A stretch of DNA of 49,441 bases from CAIVPM01 sp964477265 (GCA_964477265.1 CAYZDJ010000022.1:1-49441), one strand, 5' to 3'; counted from the first letter of the stretch, positions 1 through 6,816 are shown. Numbers and translations: made by a program. Notes: generated from the sequence alone by a model not told the origin.

Positions 1-133
1 TTTCGCCTTCAATTAAAATATCTGCCACATAATTATCTGTTGCAGTAATGATATTCCCGTTTTTTATTAACAGCCCCCCTGCCCCCCAATAGGGGGTTTT
101 TGTAACTGCTTCATTGCTTTGAAAATTACTCAT
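1..133 (-). CDS. hydA: Dihydropyrimidinase, N-terminal fragment (cut by window edge)
   Basis: The first 44 codons, from ATG at 133 read leftwards, include LLIKNGNIITATDNY followed by VADILIEGE. This matches the N-terminal beta-strand pattern of dihydropyrimidinase and related cyclic amidohydrolases; the metal-binding residues lie beyond the window. The family opens 5,6-dihydrouracil or dihydrothymine to the N-carbamoyl beta-amino acid. It is probably the last visible gene of the minus-strand operon that also holds the permease, aminotransferase and semialdehyde dehydrogenase, which supports the assignment. Oddity: about 20 residues precede the usual start of the family, and part of them (TKTPYWGAGG) is encoded by a G-rich repeat that also occurs in leuS. 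The true start could be downstream of that repeat. A hydantoinase or D-hydantoinase label cannot be excluded from this fragment. Confidence 0.8.
   Translation of the reverse strand, partial: MSNFQSNEAVTKTPYWGAGGLLIKNGNIITATDNYVADILIEGE
56..110 (-). repeat. G-rich intragenic repeat, copy in hydA
   Basis: On the minus strand the segment reads AGTT, A-rich, CCCCC, TATT, GGGGGG, CA, GGGGGGC. It aligns without gaps to the repeat inside leuS (11662-11699), about 29 of 35 positions identical. Here it encodes TKTPYWGAGG; in leuS it encodes KIPPLGGGG in another reading frame. The C-run/G-run pair can form a hairpin. Confidence 0.75.
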
Positions 134-208
134 ATTGTGTATTTCATATTATGATTTTAAATATAAAATCTGTGTTAATCATAAACAATCATTTCAATCT
201 GCGTTCAA

Positions 209-733
209 TCATTTCTTAAACCCAATTCTTGTTCGGTTTTTCCACTCAAGTTCTTTTGCTTTTTTATCAACTTGTTCATCAAGCATATTTTCCAAAGTTT
301 CATAAATCTGATTAAACTGCTCATCGTGACTATCAACTTTACTTCTAAGTTGGTTTAATATTTCTATCAACTCTTTATTTTGAATAGCCTGTTTTCTTAA
401 AGCTATAAAAGCTCTGATAATAGCAATATTCATTTTTCTTGCCTTATCACTTTTTAAAACACTTGCCAACATTGCAACACCGTGTTCTGTAAAGGCGTAA
501 GGTAAGTATCTTTTTCCACCCCAACTTGAGGTCACAATTTGTGACCTCAAGTCTGCAAACTCTTTCTGGGTAAGGATAAACATAAAATCCTTTGGAAAGT
601 TTTTGATATTTCTTTTAACTGCTTGCTTAAAAACTTTTGTCTCTACTTCATACAATTCGGCTAAATCAAAATCCAACATTACCTTCTCACCACGAATGTC
701 ATAAATCATATTATGAATAACCTGTACTTGCAT
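209..733 (-). CDS. ORF6N-domain DNA-binding protein (copy 1)
   Basis: A 174-residue protein. Residues about 8-95 form an ORF6N domain, visible as IRGEKVMLDFDLAELYEVET, RNIKNFPKDFMF and KRYLPYAFTEHGVAMLASVL. Residues about 118-163 are charged and coiled-coil-like, and the tail ends RIGFKK. ORF6N belongs to the KilA-N group of small DNA-binding domains found in phage and accessory genes; the target of this one is unknown. It is paralogous to the gene at 4400-4951. It lies between the permease and dihydropyrimidinase genes with no metabolic connection to either, so it looks like an inserted unit. Residues 62-70 (LRSQIVTSS) are encoded by a perfect 29-base palindrome whose 27-base core recurs exactly in the array just upstream of the gene, suggesting autoregulation or self-targeting (inference). 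Confidence 0.85.
   Translation of the reverse strand: MQVQVIHNMIYDIRGEKVMLDFDLAELYEVETKVFKQAVKRNIKNFPKDFMFILTQKEFADLRSQIVTSSWGGKRYLPYAFTEHGVAMLASVLKSDKARKMNIAIIRAFIALRKQAIQNKELIEILNQLRSKVDSHDEQFNQIYETLENMLDEQVDKKAKELEWKNRTRIGFKK
524..552. repeat. Perfect 29-base palindrome inside ORF6N copy 1
   Basis: The left arm ACTTGAGGTCACAA and its exact complement flank a single central T. It encodes LRSQIVTSS of the ORF6N domain. The central 27 bases are identical to 824-850 in the upstream array. Confidence 0.95.
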
Positions 734-782
734 AATCTTATTTTAAACTAATAAAAAAATGTTACGAATTAGGTTTGAAAAT

Positions 783-817
783 TCAATTTGAGGTTGCAAA
801 ATGAAATTTCAAATTGA
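783..817. repeat. Palindrome A1 of the ORF6N copy 1 array (degenerate)
   Basis: Arms TCAATTTGA (783-791) and TCAAATTGA (809-817) are exact complements. The inner part pairs only with G-T wobbles and one mismatch. It is the element nearest the ORF6N start codon, 50 bases upstream. Confidence 0.65.
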
Positions 818-821
818 TCAA

Positions 822-852
822 ATCTTGAGGTCACAATTTGTGACCTCAAGAT
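822..852. repeat. Palindrome A2 of the ORF6N copy 1 array (perfect, 31 bases)
   Basis: The left arm ATCTTGAGGTCACAA is exactly mirrored around a central T. It shares a 27-base identical core with the palindrome inside the gene, and the match continues on one side into TGGG. Confidence 0.95.
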
Positions 853-895
853 GGGAAACCCTTTTCTACAAAAAGTTTCGTAAAAACAAACTTTC

Positions 896-924
896 ATTTG
901 AGGTGAAAATTTTGCACCTCAAAT
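896..924. repeat. Palindrome A3 of the ORF6N copy 1 array
   Basis: Arms ATTTGAGGTG and CACCTCAAAT pair perfectly. One mismatch (906/914) lies near the AAATTTT centre. Confidence 0.85.
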
Positions 925-926
925 AT

Positions 927-965
927 TTTTTGTTTGACATCACAAATTGTGATGTCAAACAAAAA
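927..965. repeat. Palindrome A4 of the ORF6N copy 1 array (perfect, 39 bases)
   Basis: TTTTTGTTTGACATCACAA is exactly mirrored around A946. It ends one base before the stop codon of the NCS1 permease, and on the minus strand the second arm ends in a T-run, so it could also act as that gene's terminator. Confidence 0.9.
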
Positions 966-966
966 T

Positions 967-2406
967 TCAATTCAACCTTTCGTTCCAATCATTTCCCATC
1001 ATTATTTTATAAATCAATCCACTCACAGCAAAACCTACAAACCAAGCATAGTTATATAAATCTGAAATCCAGGCTGGGAAAGCATCTGCACTTGCAACTT
1101 TTATCACAACCAAGAAGCCTGGAATGTTTGGCAATATGCCAATCAACAAAGCAATGACTGCTTTATTGTTAAATCCATTATTGAAAAAATATCTTCCATT
1201 ATGTTGATACAATTCGTCAACAATTAATGTTTGTTTTTTAATAAAGAAATAATCAACAATCATAATTCCACCAATGGGTCCAAGCAAACCAGAATAAGCA
1301 ATAAGCCAGGTAAATATATAACCATCAGGATCTGCCATTAACTTCCAGGGGAAAATCAAAACACCAATAATTCCTGTGATATATCCACCAATTTTAAAAT
1401 TTATTTTTTGAGGATTAAGATTTGCAAAGTCATTGGCAGGACTAACAATATTGGCAGCAATATTTGTTGCCAATGTTGAAATAATAATTCCAATCATTGC
1501 AAAAACGACCATCAGTTTACTATCAAATTTTGAAGCCAACACAACAGGATCCCATTCGCTATGTCCATAAATAATTGTTGTTGCAGAGGTAACCACAACA
1601 CCAACAAAAGCAAACAATGTCATTGATGGTGGCAAGCCAATTGCCTGACCTTTCATTTGTGCTTTCTGGCTTTTAGCATAGCGTGTAAAGTCTGGAATAT
1701 TTAAAGATAATGTTGCCCAAAAACCAACAACAGCAGTTAATGCAGGAAAGAAAAAATGTAAGAAAGAATTAGTGTCTGTAAATTTTGAAGGTTCGTTTAA
1801 AATGGGTCCTAAACCTTTGGCTGCAACTACTGCCCAACAAAATAGTGCAGCTGCTGCAACTGGCAAAAAGAATGCTTTAAATACCAATAATTTTCTGATG
1901 CTTTCAACGCCTTTGTAAACAATAAACATATTGAGAAGCCAAAACAATACAAAGCACAAAACTGGCAGGGGTTGAGGAAATAATCCTTCAATTTTTATAA
2001 CTTCTAAACTTGGGTTATAGGCTCTGATTAAATTATATAAAGATGCACCGCCAATCCAGGTTTGAATACCAAACCATCCACAAGCTACAATAGCACGTAA
2101 CATTGCTGGAATGTTTGCACCTTTTGTTCCAAAGCTTGCACGTGCCAAAACCGGAAAAGGTATGCCATATTTTGCACCAGCGTGACCATTCAGTAGCATT
2201 GGTACTAATACAATTGCATTGCCAATGAAAATGGTAAGAATAGCCTGCCACCAGTTCATCCCTTTATTAATCATACTGCTTGCCATAGTATAAGTAGGAA
2301 TGCAAAGGCTCATACTTATCCAAAGTGCAGCATAATTCCAGGTTCCCCAAGTGCGTTTGTCCTGTGGAATCGGGGCTAGATCTTCGTTATATAAATTGCT
2401 GTTCAT
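967..2406 (-). CDS. NCS1-family nucleobase:cation symporter (uracil/allantoin permease type)
   Basis: 479 residues, the usual length for NCS1 transporters, with about 12 hydrophobic segments. The N-terminus (DKRTWGTWNYAALWISMS) is the family's TM1 signature. The pair W111-x3-Q115 in GWFGIQTW has the same spacing as the substrate-binding Trp/Gln of the hydantoin transporter Mhp1, and FWATLSLNIPDFTRYA and NIVSPANDFANL match later conserved helices. The family carries uracil, allantoin, cytosine or hydantoins with Na+ or H+. Its place next to dihydropyrimidinase and the beta-alanine enzymes points to uracil, thymine or a dihydropyrimidine as substrate (inference). The 3' end abuts palindrome A4. 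Family sure, substrate not. Confidence 0.9.
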   Translation of the reverse strand: MNSNLYNEDLAPIPQDKRTWGTWNYAALWISMSLCIPTYTMASSMINKGMNWWQAILTIFIGNAIVLVPMLLNGHAGAKYGIPFPVLARASFGTKGANIPAMLRAIVACGWFGIQTWIGGASLYNLIRAYNPSLEVIKIEGLFPQPLPVLCFVLFWLLNMFIVYKGVESIRKLLVFKAFFLPVAAAALFCWAVVAAKGLGPILNEPSKFTDTNSFLHFFFPALTAVVGFWATLSLNIPDFTRYAKSQKAQMKGQAIGLPPSMTLFAFVGVVVTSATTIIYGHSEWDPVVLASKFDSKLMVVFAMIGIIISTLATNIAANIVSPANDFANLNPQKINFKIGGYITGIIGVLIFPWKLMADPDGYIFTWLIAYSGLLGPIGGIMIVDYFFIKKQTLIVDELYQHNGRYFFNNGFNNKAVIALLIGILPNIPGFLVVIKVASADAFPAWISDLYNYAWFVGFAVSGLIYKIMMGNDWNERLN

Positions 2407-2414
2407 ATTTTTTA

Positions 2415-2512
2415 TGGAACACAGATGATACGGATTGAAAAGATTTTAGAGATTTTTTACATTAAGATTTATCATTTCAATCCATTAAATCTGTGCCATT
2501 TCTGTTCAATGT
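2415..2512. repeat. Long imperfect inverted repeat D1, 3' side of the GxxExxY gene
   Basis: The left arm GGAACACAGATGATACGGAT is matched imperfectly by the complement of the right arm (ATCTGTGCCATTTCTGTTC), with an AT-rich centre. It is the same family as D2 (2917-2996) and D3 (38970-39065). It ends two bases before the stop codon of the GxxExxY gene. Confidence 0.8.
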
Positions 2513-2513
2513 T

Positions 2514-2888
2514 TTACTTTAATTCATTGTCAAATGCTTTTCTTCTAAACTCGGGTTTCTTACCAAAATTTAAAAGTAACCCAACTTCGATTTCTGTTGC
2601 TTTTAAATAATTTATTAATTGAATTGTGTGTTCTTCTGCAAAATTTTCAACTGCCTTCAACTCAAGAATTACTAAATTCTCTATTATTAAATCTGCATAA
2701 TAAACACCAATTTCATCGCCTTCATAATATACTTTTATTGGCTTTTGTTTCTCAACTTCAAAGCCCATATTAGTTAATTCAATATACAATGCAGCTTCAT
2801 AAACTCTTTCCAGAAAACCATAGCCAAGTGTATTATAAACTTTGTAAAATGCTTTTATAATCTGCTCTGTTAATTGAGAGTGTTTCAT
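2514..2888 (-). CDS. GxxExxY protein (PD-(D/E)XK-like)
   Basis: A 124-residue, full-length member of the GxxExxY family. The signature G24-F-L-E27-R-V-Y30 is present. Residues D66 and E76-x-K78 in ADLIIENLVILELK fit a PD-(D/E)XK nuclease-like core (PDDEXK_3), followed by a helix QLINYLKATEIEVGLLLNFG typical of the family. The biological role of these proteins is not established; a nuclease or DNA-repair-like activity is inferred only from the fold. It sits between the aminotransferase and the permease and is bracketed on both sides by inverted repeats of one family (D1 and D2). It looks like an insertion into the catabolic operon rather than a pathway member. Confidence 0.88.
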   Translation of the reverse strand: MKHSQLTEQIIKAFYKVYNTLGYGFLERVYEAALYIELTNMGFEVEKQKPIKVYYEGDEIGVYYADLIIENLVILELKAVENFAEEHTIQLINYLKATEIEVGLLLNFGKKPEFRRKAFDNELK

Positions 2889-2916
2889 TGCTAAGATTTT
2901 ATTTTATTGGACACGG

Positions 2917-2996
2917 ATGACACTGATTGGAAGGATTTTTTGGATAATATTTTAAAATCTTTTTTATCAATTAAATCCGTGTCATCTGTGTTCCAT
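2917..2996. repeat. Long imperfect inverted repeat D2, 5' side of the GxxExxY gene
   Basis: Left arm GGACACGGATGACACTGATT, right arm AAATCCGTGTCATCTGTGTT. The arms pair over about 20 bases with few mismatches, and the centre around AATATTTTAAAAT is itself symmetric. It directly abuts the stop codon of the aminotransferase gene. Confidence 0.85.
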
Positions 2997-4339
2997 TACT
3001 CTATGCTTTCGTCTGCAATTTTTATAGCTTCACTAATGATTGCCAAACCTTCATCAATTTGTTCTTTTGTTACGATTAAAGGTGGTGCAACAAAAATGAA
3101 ATTCCATCTTACAAAAGTGTACATACCCAACTCTTTGATTTTTGCTGCAACCTTATTCATCACAACCATTTCATCAGGTTTCGCATTAAAGGGTGCCATT
3201 GGTTCTTTTGTTTTCCTGTTTTTCACCAACTCAATACAACCCAATAAACCTGTATTTCTGAAATCGCCTATTGACGGATGTTTCGCTTTCATTTTCTCAA
3301 TCTGCTCTTCTATGTACTTGCCCATTTCTCTTGCATTTTCAAGTAGGTTTTCTTCTTCATAAATCTTTAAAGTTTCCAAAGCAGCAGCACAACATACTGC
3401 GTGTGCAGAGTATGTTAAACCCAATGGCAGCACAGCATCATCAAACTTTGCAGCAATCCTTTCACTCACTTGTAAACAACCTAAAGGCAGGTAACCACAA
3501 GTCAATCCTTTTGCCATTGCAATCATATCAGGTACTATATCGTGATTTTGAAAACCAAACCATTGACCCGTTCTTCCAAAGCCACTCATCACTTCATCCA
3601 TTATCATCAAAATGCCGTGCTTGTTTGTTATTTCTCTTACTGCTTTTAAATAACCTTTAGGGTATTGCAAACAACCACTTGTTCCACTCTCACCCTCTAA
3701 TAAAATGGCTGCAATATTGTTCGAGCCTTCATAAGCTATAACCCTTTCCAGGCTTGCAATTGATTCTTTCAATAAACTTTCTTCGCCATATTCCCAACGA
3801 TATAAATTAGGCAAATCGAAGTGAACAAAATTGGGTGCTTGCTGTGCATCAACAGGTAATTTACGTGGGTCGCCACCAGCAGAAATTACACCCATCGTAG
3901 CACCGTGATAAGATTGATAACGCGTTAAAATTTTATGTCTTCCTGTTGATAATCTTGCCAGCTTAATTGCATTTTCAATAGACGTTGCACCACATAAAGT
4001 GAAGAAAGATTTGTTCAAATCACTAGGGCAAATCTCAGCTAATTTTTTGCCTAAATCTGCACGAGCTTTAGTAACACAACTTGGCGTAACATAAGCTACA
4101 TCCTGCATTTGCTTAACAACAGCTTCAGTAATTCGCTGATTACCGTGACCAATATTCATATTGATTAACCCACTTGAAAAATCAATTATTCTGTTGTCAT
4201 CATAGTCGTACAAATACACACCTTCTGCACGTTTTACAGCAATTGGGTTAGTGCCTTTTTGTTTGCTCCAACTAAAGAGTGTGAAGTCCTGACTATCATT
4301 TATAATTTCTTGTGCAAGTGATAATGTTTGTGTATTCAT
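2996..4339 (-). CDS. Class III PLP-dependent aminotransferase, probably beta-alanine (or 3-aminoisobutyrate):2-oxoacid
   Basis: 447 residues with the class III (omega-aminotransferase) pattern: SSGLINMNIGHGN near the N-terminus, SYHGATMG at 143-150, MDEVMSGFGRTG with D248/D249-region PLP ring contacts, and the Schiff-base lysine K277 in AMAKGLTCGYLPLG. The family moves the amino group of omega-amino acids to pyruvate or 2-oxoglutarate. Here the gene lies between the (methyl)malonate-semialdehyde dehydrogenase and the pyrimidine permease/dihydropyrimidinase genes, so beta-alanine and 3-aminoisobutyrate, the end products of uracil and thymine breakdown, are the likely substrates (inference from context). 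Taurine or GABA use cannot be excluded. It is cytoplasmic. ATG start. Confidence 0.88.
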   Translation of the reverse strand: MNTQTLSLAQEIINDSQDFTLFSWSKQKGTNPIAVKRAEGVYLYDYDDNRIIDFSSGLINMNIGHGNQRITEAVVKQMQDVAYVTPSCVTKARADLGKKLAEICPSDLNKSFFTLCGATSIENAIKLARLSTGRHKILTRYQSYHGATMGVISAGGDPRKLPVDAQQAPNFVHFDLPNLYRWEYGEESLLKESIASLERVIAYEGSNNIAAILLEGESGTSGCLQYPKGYLKAVREITNKHGILMIMDEVMSGFGRTGQWFGFQNHDIVPDMIAMAKGLTCGYLPLGCLQVSERIAAKFDDAVLPLGLTYSAHAVCCAAALETLKIYEEENLLENAREMGKYIEEQIEKMKAKHPSIGDFRNTGLLGCIELVKNRKTKEPMAPFNAKPDEMVVMNKVAAKIKELGMYTFVRWNFIFVAPPLIVTKEQIDEGLAIISEAIKIADESIE

Positions 4340-4357
4340 ATTTAATATTTTTTATTT

Positions 4358-4393
4358 CACGCAACGAAGCAAAGGTTGCAACGAACGCAAAGT
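4358..4393. repeat. CGCAA/GCAAAG-type short repeat
   Basis: Repeated units CGCAACGAAG, GCAAAGGTTG, CAACGAACGC and AAAG lie between the aminotransferase start and the ORF6N copy 2 stop codon (4402). It is a low-complexity intergenic repeat with no coding potential. Confidence 0.45.
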
Positions 4394-4399
4394 TTATCT

Positions 4400-4951
4400 T
4401 TATAAATCATCTGGTTTAAAACCAATTCTTCTTCTTGGTTCTTTGGGTGGATTTAGTAATTGCTTTAATGCTTCAAAAATAATTGCAATATCTTTTTTGT
4501 TTGTCTTTACATCTTTTTCTAATTGCTCTAACTTTAATAAAATGTCTTTATTGGTTAAAAGCATTTCTTTCATTTTGGTAAACACCCTGATAATTTGAAT
4601 GTGTACCTGAATGGCAATGGTACTATTTAAAACACCTGAAAGCATTGATACACCTTGCTCTGTAAAGGCATAGGGAAGATATTTTGTATGTTGCCCACGA
4701 CCTAAATTTTCTAAGGTGCCAATTTGGTACCTTAAAGAATTGGTTTCTTCCCGTGTAAGTTGAAACATAAAATCTTTTGGGAAACGTTCAATATTTCTTT
4801 TTACTTGTCTATTAAACATTTTCGTTTCTACACCATACAACTCCGCTAAATCTCTATCAAGCATTACTTTTTGTCCACGAATAATGTAAATTTTATTAAT
4901 CACAACTTCGTCTGCAAGTATTGATTTTATTAGCTTCTGTGGTTTTACCAT
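4400..4951 (-). CDS. ORF6N-domain DNA-binding protein (copy 2)
   Basis: 183 residues, paralogue of the gene at 209-733. The ORF6N domain spans about residues 17-112 (IRGQKVMLDRDLAELYGVET, RNIERFPKDFMFQLT, KYLPYAFTEQGVSMLSGVL), followed by a helical, charged region (about 125-165) and a RRRIGFKPDDL tail. It lies between the aminotransferase and the dehydrogenase, again unrelated to the pathway. Residues 73-80 (LRYQIGTL), at the same place as LRSQIVTS in copy 1, are encoded by a near-perfect palindrome. The array upstream of the start (4965-5070) contains a palindrome with the same core. Compared with copy 1, Ser-to-Tyr and Val-to-Gly changes sit at dyad-related codons. DNA-binding is known for the domain; the target is unknown. 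Confidence 0.86.
   Translation of the reverse strand: MVKPQKLIKSILADEVVINKIYIIRGQKVMLDRDLAELYGVETKMFNRQVKRNIERFPKDFMFQLTREETNSLRYQIGTLENLGRGQHTKYLPYAFTEQGVSMLSGVLNSTIAIQVHIQIIRVFTKMKEMLLTNKDILLKLEQLEKDVKTNKKDIAIIFEALKQLLNPPKEPRRRIGFKPDDL
4712..4734. repeat. Near-perfect palindrome inside ORF6N copy 2
   Basis: TAAGGTGCCAA / TTGGTACCTTA around T4723, with one G-T mismatch (4718/4728). It encodes LRYQIGT. The core matches palindrome B3 at 5040-5070. Confidence 0.85.
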
Positions 4952-4964
4952 AATGTTTATTTTT

Positions 4965-4993
4965 GTTCAAGGTCACAAATTGTGACCTTGAAC
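4965..4993. repeat. Palindrome B1 of the ORF6N copy 2 array (perfect, 29 bases)
   Basis: GTTCAAGGTCACAA is exactly mirrored around A4979. It lies 13 bases upstream of the ORF6N start codon, where an operator would sit. Confidence 0.93.
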
Positions 4994-5000
4994 TTGTATG

Positions 5001-5031
5001 AATTGGAAGTCATAATTTGTGACTTCCAATT
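5001..5031. repeat. Palindrome B2 of the ORF6N copy 2 array
   Basis: Arms AATTGGAAGTCA and TGACTTCCAATT pair exactly. One T-G mismatch (5013/5019) lies near the AATTT centre. Confidence 0.9.
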
Positions 5032-5039
5032 ATGTTTTT

Positions 5040-5070
5040 AACTTGAGGTGCCAAATTGGTACTTCAAGTT
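5040..5070. repeat. Palindrome B3 of the ORF6N copy 2 array
   Basis: Arms AACTTGAGGTGCCAA and TTGGTACTTCAAGTT pair around A5055 with two G-T mismatches. The core GGTGCCAAATTGG is the type found inside ORF6N copy 2. Confidence 0.88.
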
Positions 5071-5075
5071 TTATT

Positions 5076-5175
5076 GCTCAACAATGTTACTAAAGTACAA
5101 GTGTGCGACGCCACTGAAGTTAAATAGAATTACAAAAGCTGGTAACATAATAATTAAAAAATTGCGAAGCAATTT
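5076..5175 (+). repeat. Dispersed element C, copy 1 (diverged)
   Basis: Aligns with the copies at 24887, 29179 and 39180 (reverse): GCT...GTTACT, the core TGTGCGACGCCACTGAAG, TTAAATAGAATTAC, AGCTGGTAACATAATAAT, then a terminal hairpin AAATTGC-GAA-GCAATTT (5159-5175). The hairpin contains GCGAAGC, a known very stable DNA mini-hairpin. Confidence 0.7.
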
Positions 5176-5194
5176 AAATATCATTCATCATTAT

Positions 5195-6652
5195 TTATGA
5201 CATCCAATTCACACCAGCTTCCTGGTTCCATTTTGTAGTTGATTTTTTTAATTTAGTCCAAAACTCAATGCTGCTTTTACCTGTAATATCGCCAACACCA
5301 AATTTACTTTCGTTCCATCCACCAAAACTGAAAGGTTCACGAGGCACAGGCACACCAACATTTACACCAATCATTCCTGCACTTGCCCTGTCTATAATGT
5401 AACGAGCCATTCCACCATTTTGCGTGAACACACTGGCTGCATTGCCATAAGGATTTGCATTTTCAATTGCCAATGCTTCATCAACTGTGTTGGTTCTCAT
5501 AATGCTGATAACTGGGCCAAAAATTTCTTCAGTAGCAACACTCATTTCTGGCTTCACATAATCAATAACTGTTGGGCCAACATAGGTTCCATTTTCCTTG
5601 CCTGCAACTTTTGTGTTGCGTCCATCAACCAAAATTTTTGCACCATCTTTTTCAGCCTGGGTGATATAACTTTCAATTCTTTGTTGAGACTCTTTATTGA
5701 TAACTGCACCCAAATTTTCTCCAGCTTTTATCTTCTTTGCTTCATCACAAATTTTAGCAATAATGTGGTCAATATTTCCCACACCAACCATTGCACTTGC
5801 AGCCATACAACGCTGTCCAGCACAGCCACTCATACTTGCCACAACATTTGCAGCAGTCATATCTTCTTTAGCATCTGGCAAAACCATTAAGTGATTTTTT
5901 GCACCACCCAAAGCCAAACATCTTTTTAAATTTTGAGTGCTTCGTTGGTAAACAATTTTTGCAACTTTTGTAGAACCAACAAAACTTACAGCTTCAATAT
6001 TCGGATGATCGCAAATGGCATTTACAATTTCAACATCGCCGTGAACAATATTAAATACGCCATCTGGCAAGCCTGCTTCCTTTAAAAGCTCAGCTAATCT
6101 TCCACAACTCAAAGGCACTTTTTCGCTTGGTTTCATTATCATACAATTACCCAACGCAATTGCATTTGGCAATGTCCAGTTTGGTACCATTGAAGGAAAA
6201 TTAAAAGGAACAATGGAAGCCACAACGCCAAGTGGAACGTGTTCTGTTCTGCATTCAACACCTTTACTAACTTCTAAAACTTCGCCAGTAATTAATTGTG
6301 GTAATGATGTTGCAAACTCTGTAAGTTCAATACATTTTTCAATTTCAGCAACAGATTCACCATAGGTTTTTCCATTCTCTTCACTGCACAATTCTGCCAA
6401 TTCTTTTAAATGTTTTTCCAATAAAGTTTTATACCTGAAAAAAACTTGCACCCTTTCTTTAATAGGCGTTCTGCTCCAGGCAGGAAATGCAGCTTTTGCA
6501 GCTTTTACAGCATCATCCAAATCTTTTGAAGAAGACATTGGAACTGTTGAAAGATGATTGCCATCTATTGGGGAAATAACATCTAAAGTTTTGGTTGTTG
6601 AAGCATTTACAAAACTTCCATTGACGAAGTTTTGGATTGGGGAATATTTCAT
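5195..6652 (-). CDS. mmsA: CoA-acylating methylmalonate-semialdehyde / malonate-semialdehyde dehydrogenase
   Basis: 485 residues, the normal length for MmsA/IolA-type aldehyde dehydrogenases. Visible features are N151 in VPFNFPSMVP, the NAD-binding SFVGSTKVA, and the catalytic cysteine C282 in SGCAGQRCMA; the GCAGQRCM form is typical of the CoA-acylating methylmalonate-semialdehyde subgroup rather than of hydrolytic aldehyde dehydrogenases. It converts (methyl)malonate semialdehyde, NAD+ and CoA to propionyl- or acetyl-CoA with CO2 release. In this operon it would take the aldehyde made by the aminotransferase from beta-alanine or 3-aminoisobutyrate (context inference). It is the first gene of the minus-strand operon. 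ATG start at 6652; the ORF6N copy 2 unit and element C lie between it and the next gene. Confidence 0.93.
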   Translation of the reverse strand: MKYSPIQNFVNGSFVNASTTKTLDVISPIDGNHLSTVPMSSSKDLDDAVKAAKAAFPAWSRTPIKERVQVFFRYKTLLEKHLKELAELCSEENGKTYGESVAEIEKCIELTEFATSLPQLITGEVLEVSKGVECRTEHVPLGVVASIVPFNFPSMVPNWTLPNAIALGNCMIMKPSEKVPLSCGRLAELLKEAGLPDGVFNIVHGDVEIVNAICDHPNIEAVSFVGSTKVAKIVYQRSTQNLKRCLALGGAKNHLMVLPDAKEDMTAANVVASMSGCAGQRCMAASAMVGVGNIDHIIAKICDEAKKIKAGENLGAVINKESQQRIESYITQAEKDGAKILVDGRNTKVAGKENGTYVGPTVIDYVKPEMSVATEEIFGPVISIMRTNTVDEALAIENANPYGNAASVFTQNGGMARYIIDRASAGMIGVNVGVPVPREPFSFGGWNESKFGVGDITGKSSIEFWTKLKKSTTKWNQEAGVNWMS

Positions 6653-6754
6653 ATTAAAAAATTATTTTATAAAAAACGAAGCGTGAAAATATAAATTTTG
6701 CAGTAATATTAAAATATTTTACTATTTTTTTTATACAAAGAAACAAAGAGTAAC

Positions 6755-6778
6755 AAAAAACCTCACAGCAGTGAGGTT
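6755..6778 (-). terminator. Intrinsic terminator of the secreted coiled-coil gene
   Basis: On the minus strand AACCTCAC-TGCT-GTGAGGTT is followed by TTTT. The eight-base stem is perfect and lies 39 bases after the stop codon at 6817. Confidence 0.8.
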
Positions 6779-6816
6779 CATGATTTTAGTAAAGGCGGAT
6801 TTTGGATTGTATATTT

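Noticed and set aside
783..965. CRISPR-like array
   Set aside because: The repeats are palindromes of different sequence and length with irregular gaps of 4-43 bases; there are no constant repeats or uniform spacers and no cas genes.
801..1157. Plus-strand open frame of 118 codons through the palindrome array
   Set aside because: It runs over the palindromes and the antisense of the permease 3' end. Its LRSQFVTSRW segment is just the translated palindrome, which also explains the likeness to the ORF6N protein.
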